Source of the DNA: Alphaproteobacteria bacterium | Lineage (GTDB): Bacteria > Pseudomonadota > Alphaproteobacteria > SMXP01 | Assembly (NCBI GenBank): GCA_028280675.1 | Contig: JANQLI010000141.1 | Span: 1 to 17,645 of the forward strand | Direction of reading: 5' to 3' | Length of the DNA: 17,645 bases | In this document: one piece after another, positions 1 to 5,694 of the stretch | How positions within the stretch are numbered: the first letter of the stretch is position 1 | Layout of the letters: the number at the start of each line of letters is the position of its first letter | Position numbers and translations under genes: made by a program | The notes under the pieces: generated by a model | What the model saw: only the letters and a program-made list of their open reading frames with translations | Database searches by the model: none | What the model was told of the DNA's origin: nothing

Positions 1-275
1 GCCGTGAATATTCCGGCGGCATGGCCTTTTTTATGCACGGACAAGTGCTTTATCCGATGAATCTCACGCCTCACGAAGAAGGCCTGGGCTCTTGGAGCAA
101 ACAAGATTTCATCGACCGGTTTCGCGCCTATGCGGAGCCCATCGAAGTCCCGCCAGAGGGCAATACAGTGATGAACTGGCTTGCCTTCTCAAAAATGACT
201 GATGAAGACCTTGGCGCGCTTTATGATTTTTTCATGACGCTTGAGCCCGTCGAAATGCAACTTGAACCATACTAA
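1..275 (+). CDS. C-terminal part of a c-type cytochrome (5' end outside window)
   Basis: The reading frame is open from base 3, giving 90 visible residues that end at TAA 273-275. The fragment carries the C-terminal signature of class I cytochrome c domains found in membrane or periplasmic electron-transfer proteins. It has NLTP (residues 20-23 of the fragment), then GSWSKQDF (29-36), then NTVMNW (54-59) and MTDEDLGALYDF (65-76). M57 is the likely axial heme ligand, matching the usual MPW-type motif with N in place of P. The CXXCH heme-attachment motif must lie upstream of the window and cannot be checked, so I cannot say whether this is a mono- or multi-heme protein. The YciI gene starts 34 bases downstream on the same strand and may be cotranscribed. 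The cytochrome class is fairly sure; the electron partner is unknown. Confidence 0.72.
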   Translation, partial: REYSGGMAFFMHGQVLYPMNLTPHEEGLGSWSKQDFIDRFRAYAEPIEVPPEGNTVMNWLAFSKMTDEDLGALYDFFMTLEPVEMQLEPY

Positions 276-309
276 ATACACGACCTCTTTTCATAACGGA
301 GTCTATTCT

Positions 310-597
310 ATGTTTGTCGTTCTCCTTCGATTTTCTGATAACAAATCTGCGGCTGGTGAGCATATGGACGGCCACAAAGCGTGGATTAAAAATGGCATGC
401 AAGATGATGTGTTTCTGGTTGTGGGTAGTTTGCAACCCAATCAAGGTGGCGCCATTGTAGCGCATAATACCTCTCTTGAGGATTTGCAGACACGTGTGAA
501 TGCTGATCCGTTTGTTGCGGAAAATGTTGTGACGGCAGAAATACTGGAAATCACACCGAACCAAGCCGATGAACGGTTAAACTTTTTGCTCGGTTAA
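310..597 (+). CDS. YciI-family protein (YCII-related domain)
   Basis: This 95-residue protein has the size and fold signature of single-domain YciI proteins, small ferredoxin-like proteins of uncertain enzymatic role. The visible family marks are the N-terminal beta strand FVVLLRF, the conserved His22 in the helix beginning at residue 18, a GSL turn (39-41), and the DPF motif (66-68) followed by the terminal strand VVTAEILEI. The start chosen is ATG 310, because CGGAG at 297-301 sits eight bases upstream. An earlier in-frame ATG at 241 lies inside the cytochrome gene and has no ribosome-binding site. Dehalogenase-like or muconolactone-isomerase-like activity has been suggested for relatives, but nothing here fixes a substrate. 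It ends seven bases before the convergent tRNA-Arg, leaving no room for a separate terminator. Confidence 0.85.
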   Translation: MFVVLLRFSDNKSAAGEHMDGHKAWIKNGMQDDVFLVVGSLQPNQGGAIVAHNTSLEDLQTRVNADPFVAENVVTAEILEITPNQADERLNFLLG

Positions 598-603
598 GAG
601 CAA

Positions 604-680
<77 letters not shown>

Positions 681-691
681 ATGCTTTAATA

Positions 692-738
692 AAGCTCATC
701 TTATCCCAAAACCGGTCCCCACTTTTGAAGATGAGCTT
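692..738. repeat. 11-bp inverted repeat enclosing an alphaproteobacterial-type palindromic repeat core
   Basis: AAGCTCATCTT (692-702) and AAGATGAGCTT (728-738) are perfect inverted arms of 11 bp. The interior at 704-725, reading CCCAAAACCGGTCCCCACTT in part, resembles dispersed palindromic elements I know from Rhizobiales genomes (CCCAAAACCGGTTCCCACTTTT-like). It lies between tRNA-Arg and the stop codon of the complex I subunit gene. It could stabilise or terminate transcripts, but there is no strong T run on either side. Identity as a dispersed repeat is from memory and untested. Confidence 0.5.
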
Positions 739-745
739 GTGATCC

Positions 746-1051
746 CTAGTGAGTCCAGGACTCTAATTTGCCGTACTTAAAATTATCCGAATAGGATTTC
801 GCCACGCGCTTGCGCGGACGTGTATTAATCACGCGGTGCTGGATGCCATATTTCTTGGCATAGGCCATGGCGTCTTCCTTGCTGTCGAAGGTCAACCGCA
901 CCTGCCCCTGCATATCGCTGGAACTGGTCCAGCCCATGAGCGGGTCGATTTTACGGGCCCGCGCCGGTTCGAACTCCAACACCCAGGTCTTGGTTTGTGC
1001 CCGCCCTGACTGCATCGCGTTCTTGGCCGGTTGATAGATCCGTGCAACCAT
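746..1051 (-). CDS. NADH-ubiquinone oxidoreductase accessory subunit, NDUFS4 type
   Basis: This 101-residue protein matches the ETC complex I subunit family, the bacterial counterpart of mitochondrial NDUFS4 (18 kDa subunit), which helps stabilise the peripheral arm of complex I in alphaproteobacteria. The family signature is clear: ARIYQPAKNAMQSGRAQT (3-20), WVLEFEP (23-29), then PLMGWTSSSDMQGQV (37-51), LTFDSKEDAMAYA (53-65) and YGI (68-70), followed by a basic stretch and a C-terminal YSDNF (87-91). Its length is normal for bacteria. The frame extends further upstream, but ATG at 1051 is the start because AAGGAGT (1064-1058) lies just upstream. It is encoded away from any nuo genes, which is usual for this accessory subunit. 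The cupin gene lies upstream on the same strand. Confidence 0.92.
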   Translation of the reverse strand: MVARIYQPAKNAMQSGRAQTKTWVLEFEPARARKIDPLMGWTSSSDMQGQVRLTFDSKEDAMAYAKKYGIQHRVINTRPRKRVAKSYSDNFKYGKLESWTH

Positions 1052-1057
1052 CGTTTT

Positions 1058-1064
1058 ACTCCTT
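1058..1064 (-). promoter_or_regulatory. Ribosome-binding site deciding the complex I subunit start
   Basis: The minus strand reads AAGGAGT six bases before ATG 1051. This near-perfect anti-16S match rules out the longer in-frame start at 1087. Confidence 0.85.
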
Positions 1065-1163
1065 GGCCTCTTGCCGCAGCGGGCCATATCCGCTCAATTC
1101 TCAATCTCCCGGTCTTATAGGGAGGTTCGCGCCGCGGGGCAATATCTTCACATAAGCCCTCTT

Positions 1164-1553
1164 TTAAGGATTTTCTGAGGTGGTCGAGCCATCCCCAGGG
1201 GTGACGTGGAGCGTTCGAGTAGGCGTACGCACCTTCGCTGTGTGCCAAACACCTTGCGGAACGAGGCAGGACTGCCCCTTTCTGAGATGATGGGATATGT
1301 CGCCGTCCTTGGTTCTGAGAATGAGCTCAAGCTCACCATCCAAAACATGTACAAATTCATCGCCAGCGGGGTGGATTTCCCACGTGGGCCAATCTTCCGT
1401 AAAGGCGAAGACCCCAATCAGATGTCCAAAGCCTGTCTCCTCAACCCGGCCTTCTGCCACATCCTTCCAAAACGTCTCGACCTCATGGGTCTTTGAAGAG
1501 CCATTCGGCCGCAATTGCGCATAGGTCTGACTCAAATCTTCTAATATCTTCAT
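1164..1553 (-). CDS. Small single-domain cupin protein
   Basis: This 129-residue protein has one cupin barrel. Motif 1 is WEIHPAGDEFVHVLDGELEL (59-78), with likely metal ligands H61, E66 and H69. Motif 2 is PQGVWHTAKV (99-108) with H104. The first 40 residues are a helical lead-in. Proteins of this size and motif spacing are metal-binding cupins of unassigned function. Some are annotated as ChrR-like or sugar-binding, but nothing here points to a substrate. Only a weak Shine-Dalgarno-like AGGGTAG precedes ATG 1553. It stands alone, about 110 bases upstream of the complex I subunit gene on the same strand, and may share its transcript. Confidence 0.82.
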   Translation of the reverse strand: MKILEDLSQTYAQLRPNGSSKTHEVETFWKDVAEGRVEETGFGHLIGVFAFTEDWPTWEIHPAGDEFVHVLDGELELILRTKDGDISHHLRKGQSCLVPQGVWHTAKVRTPTRTLHVTPGDGSTTSENP

Positions 1554-1639
1554 AGGGCTACCCTGCCATATTCACATGCTATGAGAGATGGTGACTGAAG
1601 CAGATCAGCAAGTCCAGGGCGGATCAGAGAAAGGCAAGA

Positions 1640-1720
1640 GTTCGACCCACTCACTGATCGTGTGGGGAACCATCAATAATCAACTGCTGGGAGAAGTGGT
1701 CGGAGAGGAGGGATTCGAAC
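1640..1720. repeat. Direct repeat copy A next to tRNA-Pro (truncated copy)
   Basis: This 81-bp stretch is a slightly diverged direct copy of 1766-1842. It begins with the shared GTTCGACCCAC, includes GTGTGGGGAACCATCAATAA, and ends in the T-arm and acceptor end of tRNA-Pro. It differs from copy B by a four-base TCAC insertion and a handful of substitutions just upstream of the tRNA part. Confidence 0.85.
1697..1720 (-). pseudogene. tRNA-Pro 3' fragment (24 nt), att-like remnant
   Basis: These 24 bases are identical to 1819-1842. On the minus strand they cover half of the T loop, the 3' side of the T stem, the 3' acceptor strand, discriminator A and CCA. The match to tRNA stops abruptly at 1720, where an unrelated hairpin begins. 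Nothing of the anticodon or D arm is present, so it cannot make a tRNA. Such 3' fragments are typically left where an integrase recombined at a tRNA gene, but local duplication could also create it. Confidence 0.75.
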
Positions 1721-1723
1721 CAT

Positions 1724-1748
1724 GCTCACATGGCTTGGCCATGTGAGC
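1724..1748. repeat. Perfect 11-bp inverted repeat at the tRNA-fragment junction
   Basis: GCTCACATGGC (1724-1734) and GCCATGTGAGC (1738-1748) are exact inverted arms with a three-base loop TTG. The hairpin starts four bases after the tRNA-Pro fragment breaks off. It has no following T run on either strand, so it is not a typical terminator. Confidence 0.8.
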
Positions 1749-1765
1749 CATAGACAATTTAGGGG

Positions 1766-1818
1766 GTTCGACCCACTGATCGTGTGGGGAACCATCAATA
1801 ACCGACTACGGGGAGAAA

Positions 1819-1842
<24 letters not shown>
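1766..1842. repeat. Direct repeat copy B, running into the intact tRNA-Pro
   Basis: This is the partner of the repeat at 1640-1720. Its last 24 bases are the 3' end of the functional tRNA-Pro gene. Comparing the two copies shows the tRNA part is perfectly conserved while the preceding 50 or so bases have drifted. Confidence 0.85.
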
Positions 1843-1895
<53 letters not shown>

Positions 1896-2025
1896 ATAAA
1901 GATTGAAATCAGGGCACTTCATGGAAATACCCCTGAGGGCGCTCAATTACACGATCCGACCCGACCCTGCAAGCTCTCAATCGTGTTTTTCGTTGAATTT
2001 CTGCATCATTTGGACGTCGCCGCGC

Positions 2026-2565
2026 CTATGGCCTAACGTCCTCAAACAAGGGATGACGCACTTTATCCCCTGCTCTTAACCCCCAACGCTTCGCACTCCC
2101 GGCATTCAGCTCAAGGACCGCCAGAACTGGGAGGCCAGAGCGGATGGACTCAAGCGATTCTGGCACGGTATTCTCGGCAATCCGCACCACCTGCCCCGTC
2201 TTATCAATGAACAGCATATCAAGCGGGATATAGGTATTCTTCATCCACATAGAGATGTGACGCTCTTCCTTAAAATCGAACAACATGCCCACATCGGCTT
2301 CCATCTCTTTGCGATACATAAGACCACGCCGCCGGGACTCCTCATCCGCAACAACCTCGACCCGGAACTGATGGGTGCCGGATCGCGAGTCAATTTCCAG
2401 CGCTTCGTAGATGGTATCAGAGGCCGTGATAGCCGTATCAGACCTGGCCTGACCGTTGGCAAAAAGGCCATCCACACTGTCACATCCACCGAGTGTAAAA
2501 ACCAATGCAAGGCAAGAGATCAGCAAGGCATGCGACATCTTCTCTGACCAAAACACTCGTCGCAT
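2026..2565 (-). CDS. DUF192-family lipoprotein
   Basis: The protein has 179 residues from ATG 2565. It opens with a lipoprotein signal: basic MRR, a hydrophobic core, and lipobox LGGC (25-28), so it should be lipidated at C28. The rest is a DUF192 domain, recognised by RGLMYRKEME, GMLFDF, MWMKNTYIPLDMLFID, VVRIAENTVPESLESI and AVLELNAGSAKRWGLRAGD. DUF192 proteins are small beta proteins of unknown biochemical role, common in alphaproteobacteria and archaea. I prefer 2565 over the upstream in-frame ATG at 2580 because GAAGAG lies seven bases before it and nothing similar precedes 2580; ATG 2538 would lose the basic n-region. The start lies about 45 bases after the cold-shock gene stop, on the same strand, so the two are probably cotranscribed. 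Confidence 0.85.
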   Translation of the reverse strand: MRRVFWSEKMSHALLISCLALVFTLGGCDSVDGLFANGQARSDTAITASDTIYEALEIDSRSGTHQFRVEVVADEESRRRGLMYRKEMEADVGMLFDFKEERHISMWMKNTYIPLDMLFIDKTGQVVRIAENTVPESLESIRSGLPVLAVLELNAGSAKRWGLRAGDKVRHPLFEDVRP

Positions 2566-2609
2566 CACCCAACTCTTCATTTAGAATATGTCTTAAGAGA
2601 ACACGTGAT

Positions 2610-3209
2610 CTAGTGATCTTCGTCTTCTTTAATGTCAGCCACCATCAGACCTTTCGGCCCTTCGCCATAGCGCACTTGGACACGCTGACCGGGCCTAAGC
2701 TCGCGCATATTGTGATTCCGCAGCGTTTCCATATGCACAAAGATATCCGGTGCGTCTGGACCTTGACTAACAAAGCCATAGCCACGCGCGCGGTTAAACC
2801 ATTTCACAGTCGCGCGCTCAAACTCACCGGAAGCAACAACATGCGGTGCTGAATCTTTTTGCCGTGTTGATGAAGATTGCGTGGCAACAGCAGTGCTATT
2901 GTCCATCTGGACGATGCGTAACGCTTGCAAACCACGTGGGCGGCGCACCGCTTCACAGACAACAGTCGCGCCTTCATGGGCAACGTCATGGCCAGCTTCT
3001 TTTAAGCATGTTTGATGAAGAAGAATATCATCGGACCCATCGGAAGGAATGATGAAACCGTACCCTTTAACCGCATCAAACCACTTTATAACACCCTGTA
3101 CCTCGAACGCTTCATCTGTCGCGTCAGAGGAAGCCGCAATTCGTTCATCCATACGAGAATTAAGCCCCTCTGCCTGTGGTCCCTCCAGACCCATTTTTGT
3201 ATCTTGCAT
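2610..3209 (-). CDS. Cold-shock protein with two CSD domains
   Basis: This 199-residue protein holds two cold-shock (OB-fold) domains that bind single-stranded nucleic acid and act as RNA chaperones. Domain 1 spans about 36-103: VIKWFDAVKGYGFI (40-53) carries the RNP1-like KGYGFI, and DILLH (61-65) the RNP2-like motif. Domain 2 spans about 130-196: TVKWFNRARGYGFV (134-147) and DIFVH (155-159). A Gln/Ser/Thr-rich linker separates them, and the tail is acidic (KEDEDH). Tandem-CSD proteins are typical of alphaproteobacteria such as Caulobacter. The start is uncertain. ATG 3209, ATG 3194, ATG 3152 and TTG 3254 are all in frame, and none has a good Shine-Dalgarno; I took 3209. The DUF192 lipoprotein gene follows directly. 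A long untranslated leader is possible. Confidence 0.88.
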   Translation of the reverse strand: MQDTKMGLEGPQAEGLNSRMDERIAASSDATDEAFEVQGVIKWFDAVKGYGFIIPSDGSDDILLHQTCLKEAGHDVAHEGATVVCEAVRRPRGLQALRIVQMDNSTAVATQSSSTRQKDSAPHVVASGEFERATVKWFNRARGYGFVSQGPDAPDIFVHMETLRNHNMRELRPGQRVQVRYGEGPKGLMVADIKEDEDH

Positions 3210-3322
3210 TAAGGTTAACAAAAAAATTTCTGGTGGAAAACTCCCGATTGTCAAAAATTCGAAGGAATCTGCATTCTTTGCGTTTTTGCGCCCCTATGTG
3301 AAACATCATCCCAAGGAGAAGA

Positions 3323-3436
3323 ATGTCCACGAAAATATCTATTCGACGGAGCTGCGAATCACTCAAATGGATGAAGAACGGAACCGAAACAATGGATGCT
3401 GAAAATCCACCACTGCCAAAATTCCTAGACCGATGA
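3323..3436 (+). CDS. Possible small protein of 37 residues
   Basis: A short open frame runs from ATG 3323 to TGA 3434-3436. It is preceded by an excellent ribosome-binding site, AAGGAG at 3313-3318, four bases before the start. The product begins MSTKISIRRSCESLKWMK and ends PPLPKFLDR. It has a basic first half and a proline-containing C-terminus, with no membrane segment. It is divergent from the cold-shock gene. The strong Shine-Dalgarno and the sensible composition argue for translation; the shortness, and the fact that I recognise no family, argue against. A TTGTCA at 3249-3254 could be part of a promoter but the matching -10 is poor. Treat this as a candidate only. Confidence 0.38.
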   Translation: MSTKISIRRSCESLKWMKNGTETMDAENPPLPKFLDR

Positions 3437-3465
3437 GAACACACGAAACGTTCTACTTTGGAATG

Positions 3466-3471
3466 ATTATA
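3466..3471 (-). promoter_or_regulatory. Possible -10 element for the cold-shock gene
   Basis: The minus strand carries a perfect TATAAT here, about 257 bases upstream of the chosen cold-shock start. No good -35 is present at the usual distance. If used, it would give a leader of about 250 nt, as known for cold-inducible cspA-type mRNAs. It falls downstream of the terminator hairpin at 3598-3626, which would insulate it from upstream transcription. Confidence 0.35.
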
Positions 3472-3588
3472 AAGTTTGTCGGACCATGACCTGTGTAATC
3501 AGACAAACCGTGTGGGCCGCTGAAATCATTTTTTGGAAGATATATCATCCGTAAAAGGATGTTTTAGACTTTTTATTCGTGTACGGAT

Positions 3589-3626
3589 GACAAAAGAAAA
3601 AGGCGGGCCAAAACGACCCGCCTTTT
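3589..3626 (-). terminator. Strong intrinsic terminator (10-bp stem)
   Basis: AAAAGGCGGG (3598-3607) and CCCGCCTTTT (3617-3626) form a perfect 10-bp stem with a nine-base loop. On the minus strand the stem is followed by TTTTTCTTTT, a good U tract, so this is the likely direction of action. The plus strand has only four T residues. The nearest upstream gene on the minus strand is the SDR, 410 bases away, which leaves room for an independent transcript. Confidence 0.8.
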
Positions 3627-3740
3627 ACCACCCCCATGGAATGCGGCTGTCAGTGCAAACCCCCCCGAACCAGCACTGACTGGAAGTGGTTGTACTCAAG
3701 ATACAAAATAGCCCCCGCAAAAGAGCTAACAAAAGACTAG
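3589..3740 (-). ncRNA. Candidate small RNA ending at the 3598-3626 terminator
   Basis: On the minus strand a hairpin GTCAGTGC...GCACTGAC displays a loop with seven consecutive G residues. It is followed about 30 bases later by the strong terminator. No protein frame explains this conserved-looking layout. The promoter is unclear: TATTTT near 3705-3710 is a weak -10 candidate. It does not carry the SRP RNA (GGAAGGAAGCA-like), tmRNA or RNase P signatures I know. The alternative is that it is just the SDR mRNA 3' untranslated region. Confidence 0.3.
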
Positions 3741-4036
3741 AAGGCCCTTTTGCAAGAGTCCACAATTACAACACATTTTCCTTTGTTTCATTTTTTGGCG
3801 TGTCAGATCTGCAACATTATTCGTGCAAGACTATTACCCATGCTATGGGGACTCACCTGTGAAGGGTATTTTGCAGTGAAAATTCATATGCAGACTCAGA
3901 GGGTTAATACGTTCGCGTGTACGGAGTACACACCAACAAATCACGCGTGCGTTGCGCTAAGTGCCAATAAATTGCAAGGGATTATCCATATTCTCTTGAC
4001 AGGTGCATTTCGAAAACAGGTATGCACAAATTGCGC

Positions 4037-4882
4037 TTAGGATGCTTTTTCTGCACGTGTTTCGTCCAACCAGTCTTCAACTATGTGACGTTTGTGAAAA
4101 GGCGCGCGTAAAAAACGTGCGATCACTTTGGATCGCGGTAACCAGTCAATGCGGCCGCCATGTCGTGTGTTGTTCAGTACACCCTCAACTAAGAACGGAC
4201 AGACCGTCTCCAACTTATCGGCAAGAATATTAAAAACTTTTTTGACTGTCTCCCATCGCTCTGGAGGAATCGCGCTTGGGTCGCTAAACGACAAATCAGT
4301 CAAGACAATGCCAGGGCTCATATAGCCAATGATCACAGGCCCGCTGCGGGTCTCTTTTACCAACGCTTTTGTAAAATAACGCACAGCATTTTTCGTCGCC
4401 CCATAGACATGGTTGCTAGGGTTTTGCTGCCCGCTGCTGCCAAAGCCCTCAAAATTGTAGATTGCCCCCTCACCTTGCTCTTGCATGCCTTTCAGAGCAA
4501 CCTGACAACCATACATCAAGCCGGTGATATTGGTTGTTGGCACGGTCGCAAATTGCGCGCTGGGAAGGTCTTCAATGGAGGCGCTGTCATTACTGATTCC
4601 GGCGTTATTGATCCAAATATCCACATGCCCCAGTTGGTTTTTTGCTTGGGTCCAGAGATTGACCACCTGATCGTAGTCAGCGACATCACATGGAATACCG
4701 ATGATCGTGGCCTCACCCGATTCGGCGGCACGTGTGAGATCCGCCAACGCCCGGTTGACGGCCTCTTGCCCGCGGCTGGATATCACAACATTGTGGCCCC
4801 GTTTGAGGAATTCAAGCGCCATACCGTTGCCAATCCCTTTAGTGCTCCCAGTGATAACGACATTTTTCGCGTGCCCTGCCAT
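4037..4882 (-). CDS. Short-chain dehydrogenase/reductase, NYC1/NOL (chlorophyll b reductase)-like
   Basis: This 281-residue protein is a classical-type SDR. Visible motifs are the NAD(P)-binding TGSTKGIG (11-18), basic SSRG (35-38) favouring NADPH, CDVAD (65-69), NNAG (92-95), N118, and the catalytic pair Y160 and K164 in YGATK. Around the active site it reads YNFEGFGSSG (142-151) and then YMSPGIVLTDL (187-197). This closely recalls the FNMDGAGS...YGSTK...SPGMVLTDL pattern of plant chlorophyll b reductases NYC1/NOL and their bacterial homologues. No photosynthesis gene is in the window, so the true substrate is probably another hydrophobic carbonyl compound. ATG 4882 is preceded by TGAGG with suitable spacing. 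It stands alone, divergent from the HNH-like gene. The SDR assignment is firm; the subfamily is from memory. Confidence 0.88.
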   Translation of the reverse strand: MAGHAKNVVITGSTKGIGNGMALEFLKRGHNVVISSRGQEAVNRALADLTRAAESGEATIIGIPCDVADYDQVVNLWTQAKNQLGHVDIWINNAGISNDSASIEDLPSAQFATVPTTNITGLMYGCQVALKGMQEQGEGAIYNFEGFGSSGQQNPSNHVYGATKNAVRYFTKALVKETRSGPVIIGYMSPGIVLTDLSFSDPSAIPPERWETVKKVFNILADKLETVCPFLVEGVLNNTRHGGRIDWLPRSKVIARFLRAPFHKRHIVEDWLDETRAEKAS

Positions 4883-5023
4883 GAAAACCTCATATTTTTG
4901 CGGACAATGGGTCCTTGGAATTCGTTAGGCTTTTGAAGGTTTTATAGCATAATCTGCAATGATCTCGGGGTTTACGCGCAAACCACCACTGATCGGAAGC
5001 TGCGTACGTACATAAAATGAAAA

Positions 5024-5027
5024 GAGG
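5024..5027 (+). promoter_or_regulatory. Ribosome-binding site favouring the start at 5032
   Basis: AAAGAGG ends four bases before ATG 5032. The upstream in-frame ATG 5017 has no purine-rich sequence before it. Confidence 0.55.
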
Positions 5028-5031
5028 TAAG

Positions 5032-5694
5032 ATGGGGATCATCCGTTCGATAACAGCACTCATCATCGGTCTCGGCGTAGGCGTTATCGGCCATGAGATG
5101 GGTTTTATACCCGGTTTTACCGAACTCGCGGGTCTTAACAGGGAATCCGATGATGCCGATACGGCAGATTTCGTTGATTTTGAAGAATCCCTCTATGTCT
5201 CTGCTGACTGGGCCGATCCGGATAATGATTGCCAAGACACCCGCACAGAAATGATGCTGGCCTTCGGCCTCGATGTTGTGACGACGGAGGACAAATGCAC
5301 TGTATTATCAGGAACATGGCGTGATAACTTCACAGGAAGAACGATCACGGATCCAAACGATGTTACGATTGTCCATGTCGTGCCCCTCTTTGAAACCCAT
5401 TATAGCGGGGCCTATGGATGGGACTCAGAGCGGCGCAAAGCCTATGCCAATCATTTTCAGCCGTCTGAAGCCATCGCTCTCATGCGCCCGAAAGTGCCTT
5501 TGAACTCGACTGTCCTGATTGCTGCAAACGACCCCCGTGCAGGCTTGGGCATCACCGATTGGCTGCCAGAAGACCCACAGATCGCCTGTGACTATGCCCA
5601 GCGCTGGGTAACTGTCAAAGGGGTATGGGGTTTGAACATCAACGCGCCAGAACAAGACCAGGTTGAGAAATTACTGCGCCGCTGCGCCAGTTAA
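5032..5694 (+). CDS. Membrane-anchored HNH-endonuclease-like protein with altered metal residues
   Basis: This 220-residue protein starts with one hydrophobic segment (about 3-20), so it is probably anchored to the membrane facing the periplasm, or secreted. The C-terminal half follows the secreted HNH family related to GmrSD/DUF1524. It has C67-x-D-T-R-T-E, W96 in SGTWRDNFTGRT, HVVPLFETHYSGAYGW (115-130), RRKAYANHF (134-142), N166, DWLPEDP (176-182) and C186-DYAQRWVTVK. In active relatives the core reads DxDHVVPL. Here both aspartates are replaced (T112, V114), leaving H115, so metal binding is doubtful. Four cysteines (67, 89, 186, 218) could form two disulfides. ATG 5032 is chosen for its ribosome-binding site; ATG 5017 is possible. 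It is divergent from the SDR gene and its stop overlaps the stop of the convergent hemoglobin gene. Family assignment is fairly confident; activity is in doubt. Confidence 0.75.
   Translation: MGIIRSITALIIGLGVGVIGHEMGFIPGFTELAGLNRESDDADTADFVDFEESLYVSADWADPDNDCQDTRTEMMLAFGLDVVTTEDKCTVLSGTWRDNFTGRTITDPNDVTIVHVVPLFETHYSGAYGWDSERRKAYANHFQPSEAIALMRPKVPLNSTVLIAANDPRAGLGITDWLPEDPQIACDYAQRWVTVKGVWGLNINAPEQDQVEKLLRRCAS

Larger units (their letters stand above)
3437..4036. other. 600-bp region without a convincing long gene
   Basis: The stretch between the small ORF and the SDR gene has stop codons in most frames. A 96-residue plus-strand frame at 3750-4040 has no ribosome-binding site or recognisable protein character. 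What I can see is a 9-bp inverted repeat TCATCCGTA/TACGGATGA (3545-3553, 3582-3590), a strong GC hairpin with T run (3598-3626), a second hairpin GTCAGTGC/GCACTGAC with a C/G-run loop (3650-3682 region), and a palindrome GTGTACGGAGTACAC (3917-3931). It is best read as regulatory or RNA-coding. Confidence 0.5.

Noticed and set aside
241..309. Upstream ATG 241 as the start of the YciI gene
   Set aside because: It would overlap the cytochrome gene, lacks a ribosome-binding site, and adds residues not found in the family.
892..1248. Minus-strand 118-codon frame between the complex I subunit and the cupin
   Set aside because: It overlaps both genes in another frame and has a composition typical of shadow frames (many Arg, Gly, Pro, Trp).
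3636..3740. Plus-strand micro-ORF starting MECGCQCKPP
   Set aside because: Cysteine cluster is eye-catching, but the start follows CCACCCCC with no Shine-Dalgarno, and its codons coincide with the hairpin arms, which better explain the sequence.
3750..4040. Plus-strand open frame of 96 codons in the intergenic region
   Set aside because: No ribosome-binding site, Cys/His/Thr-rich composition without a domain, and it runs into the end of the convergent SDR gene.
5691..5694. Four-base overlap of convergent stop codons (TTAA)
   Set aside because: Chance sharing of a palindromic stop is common in compact genomes and needs no special explanation.
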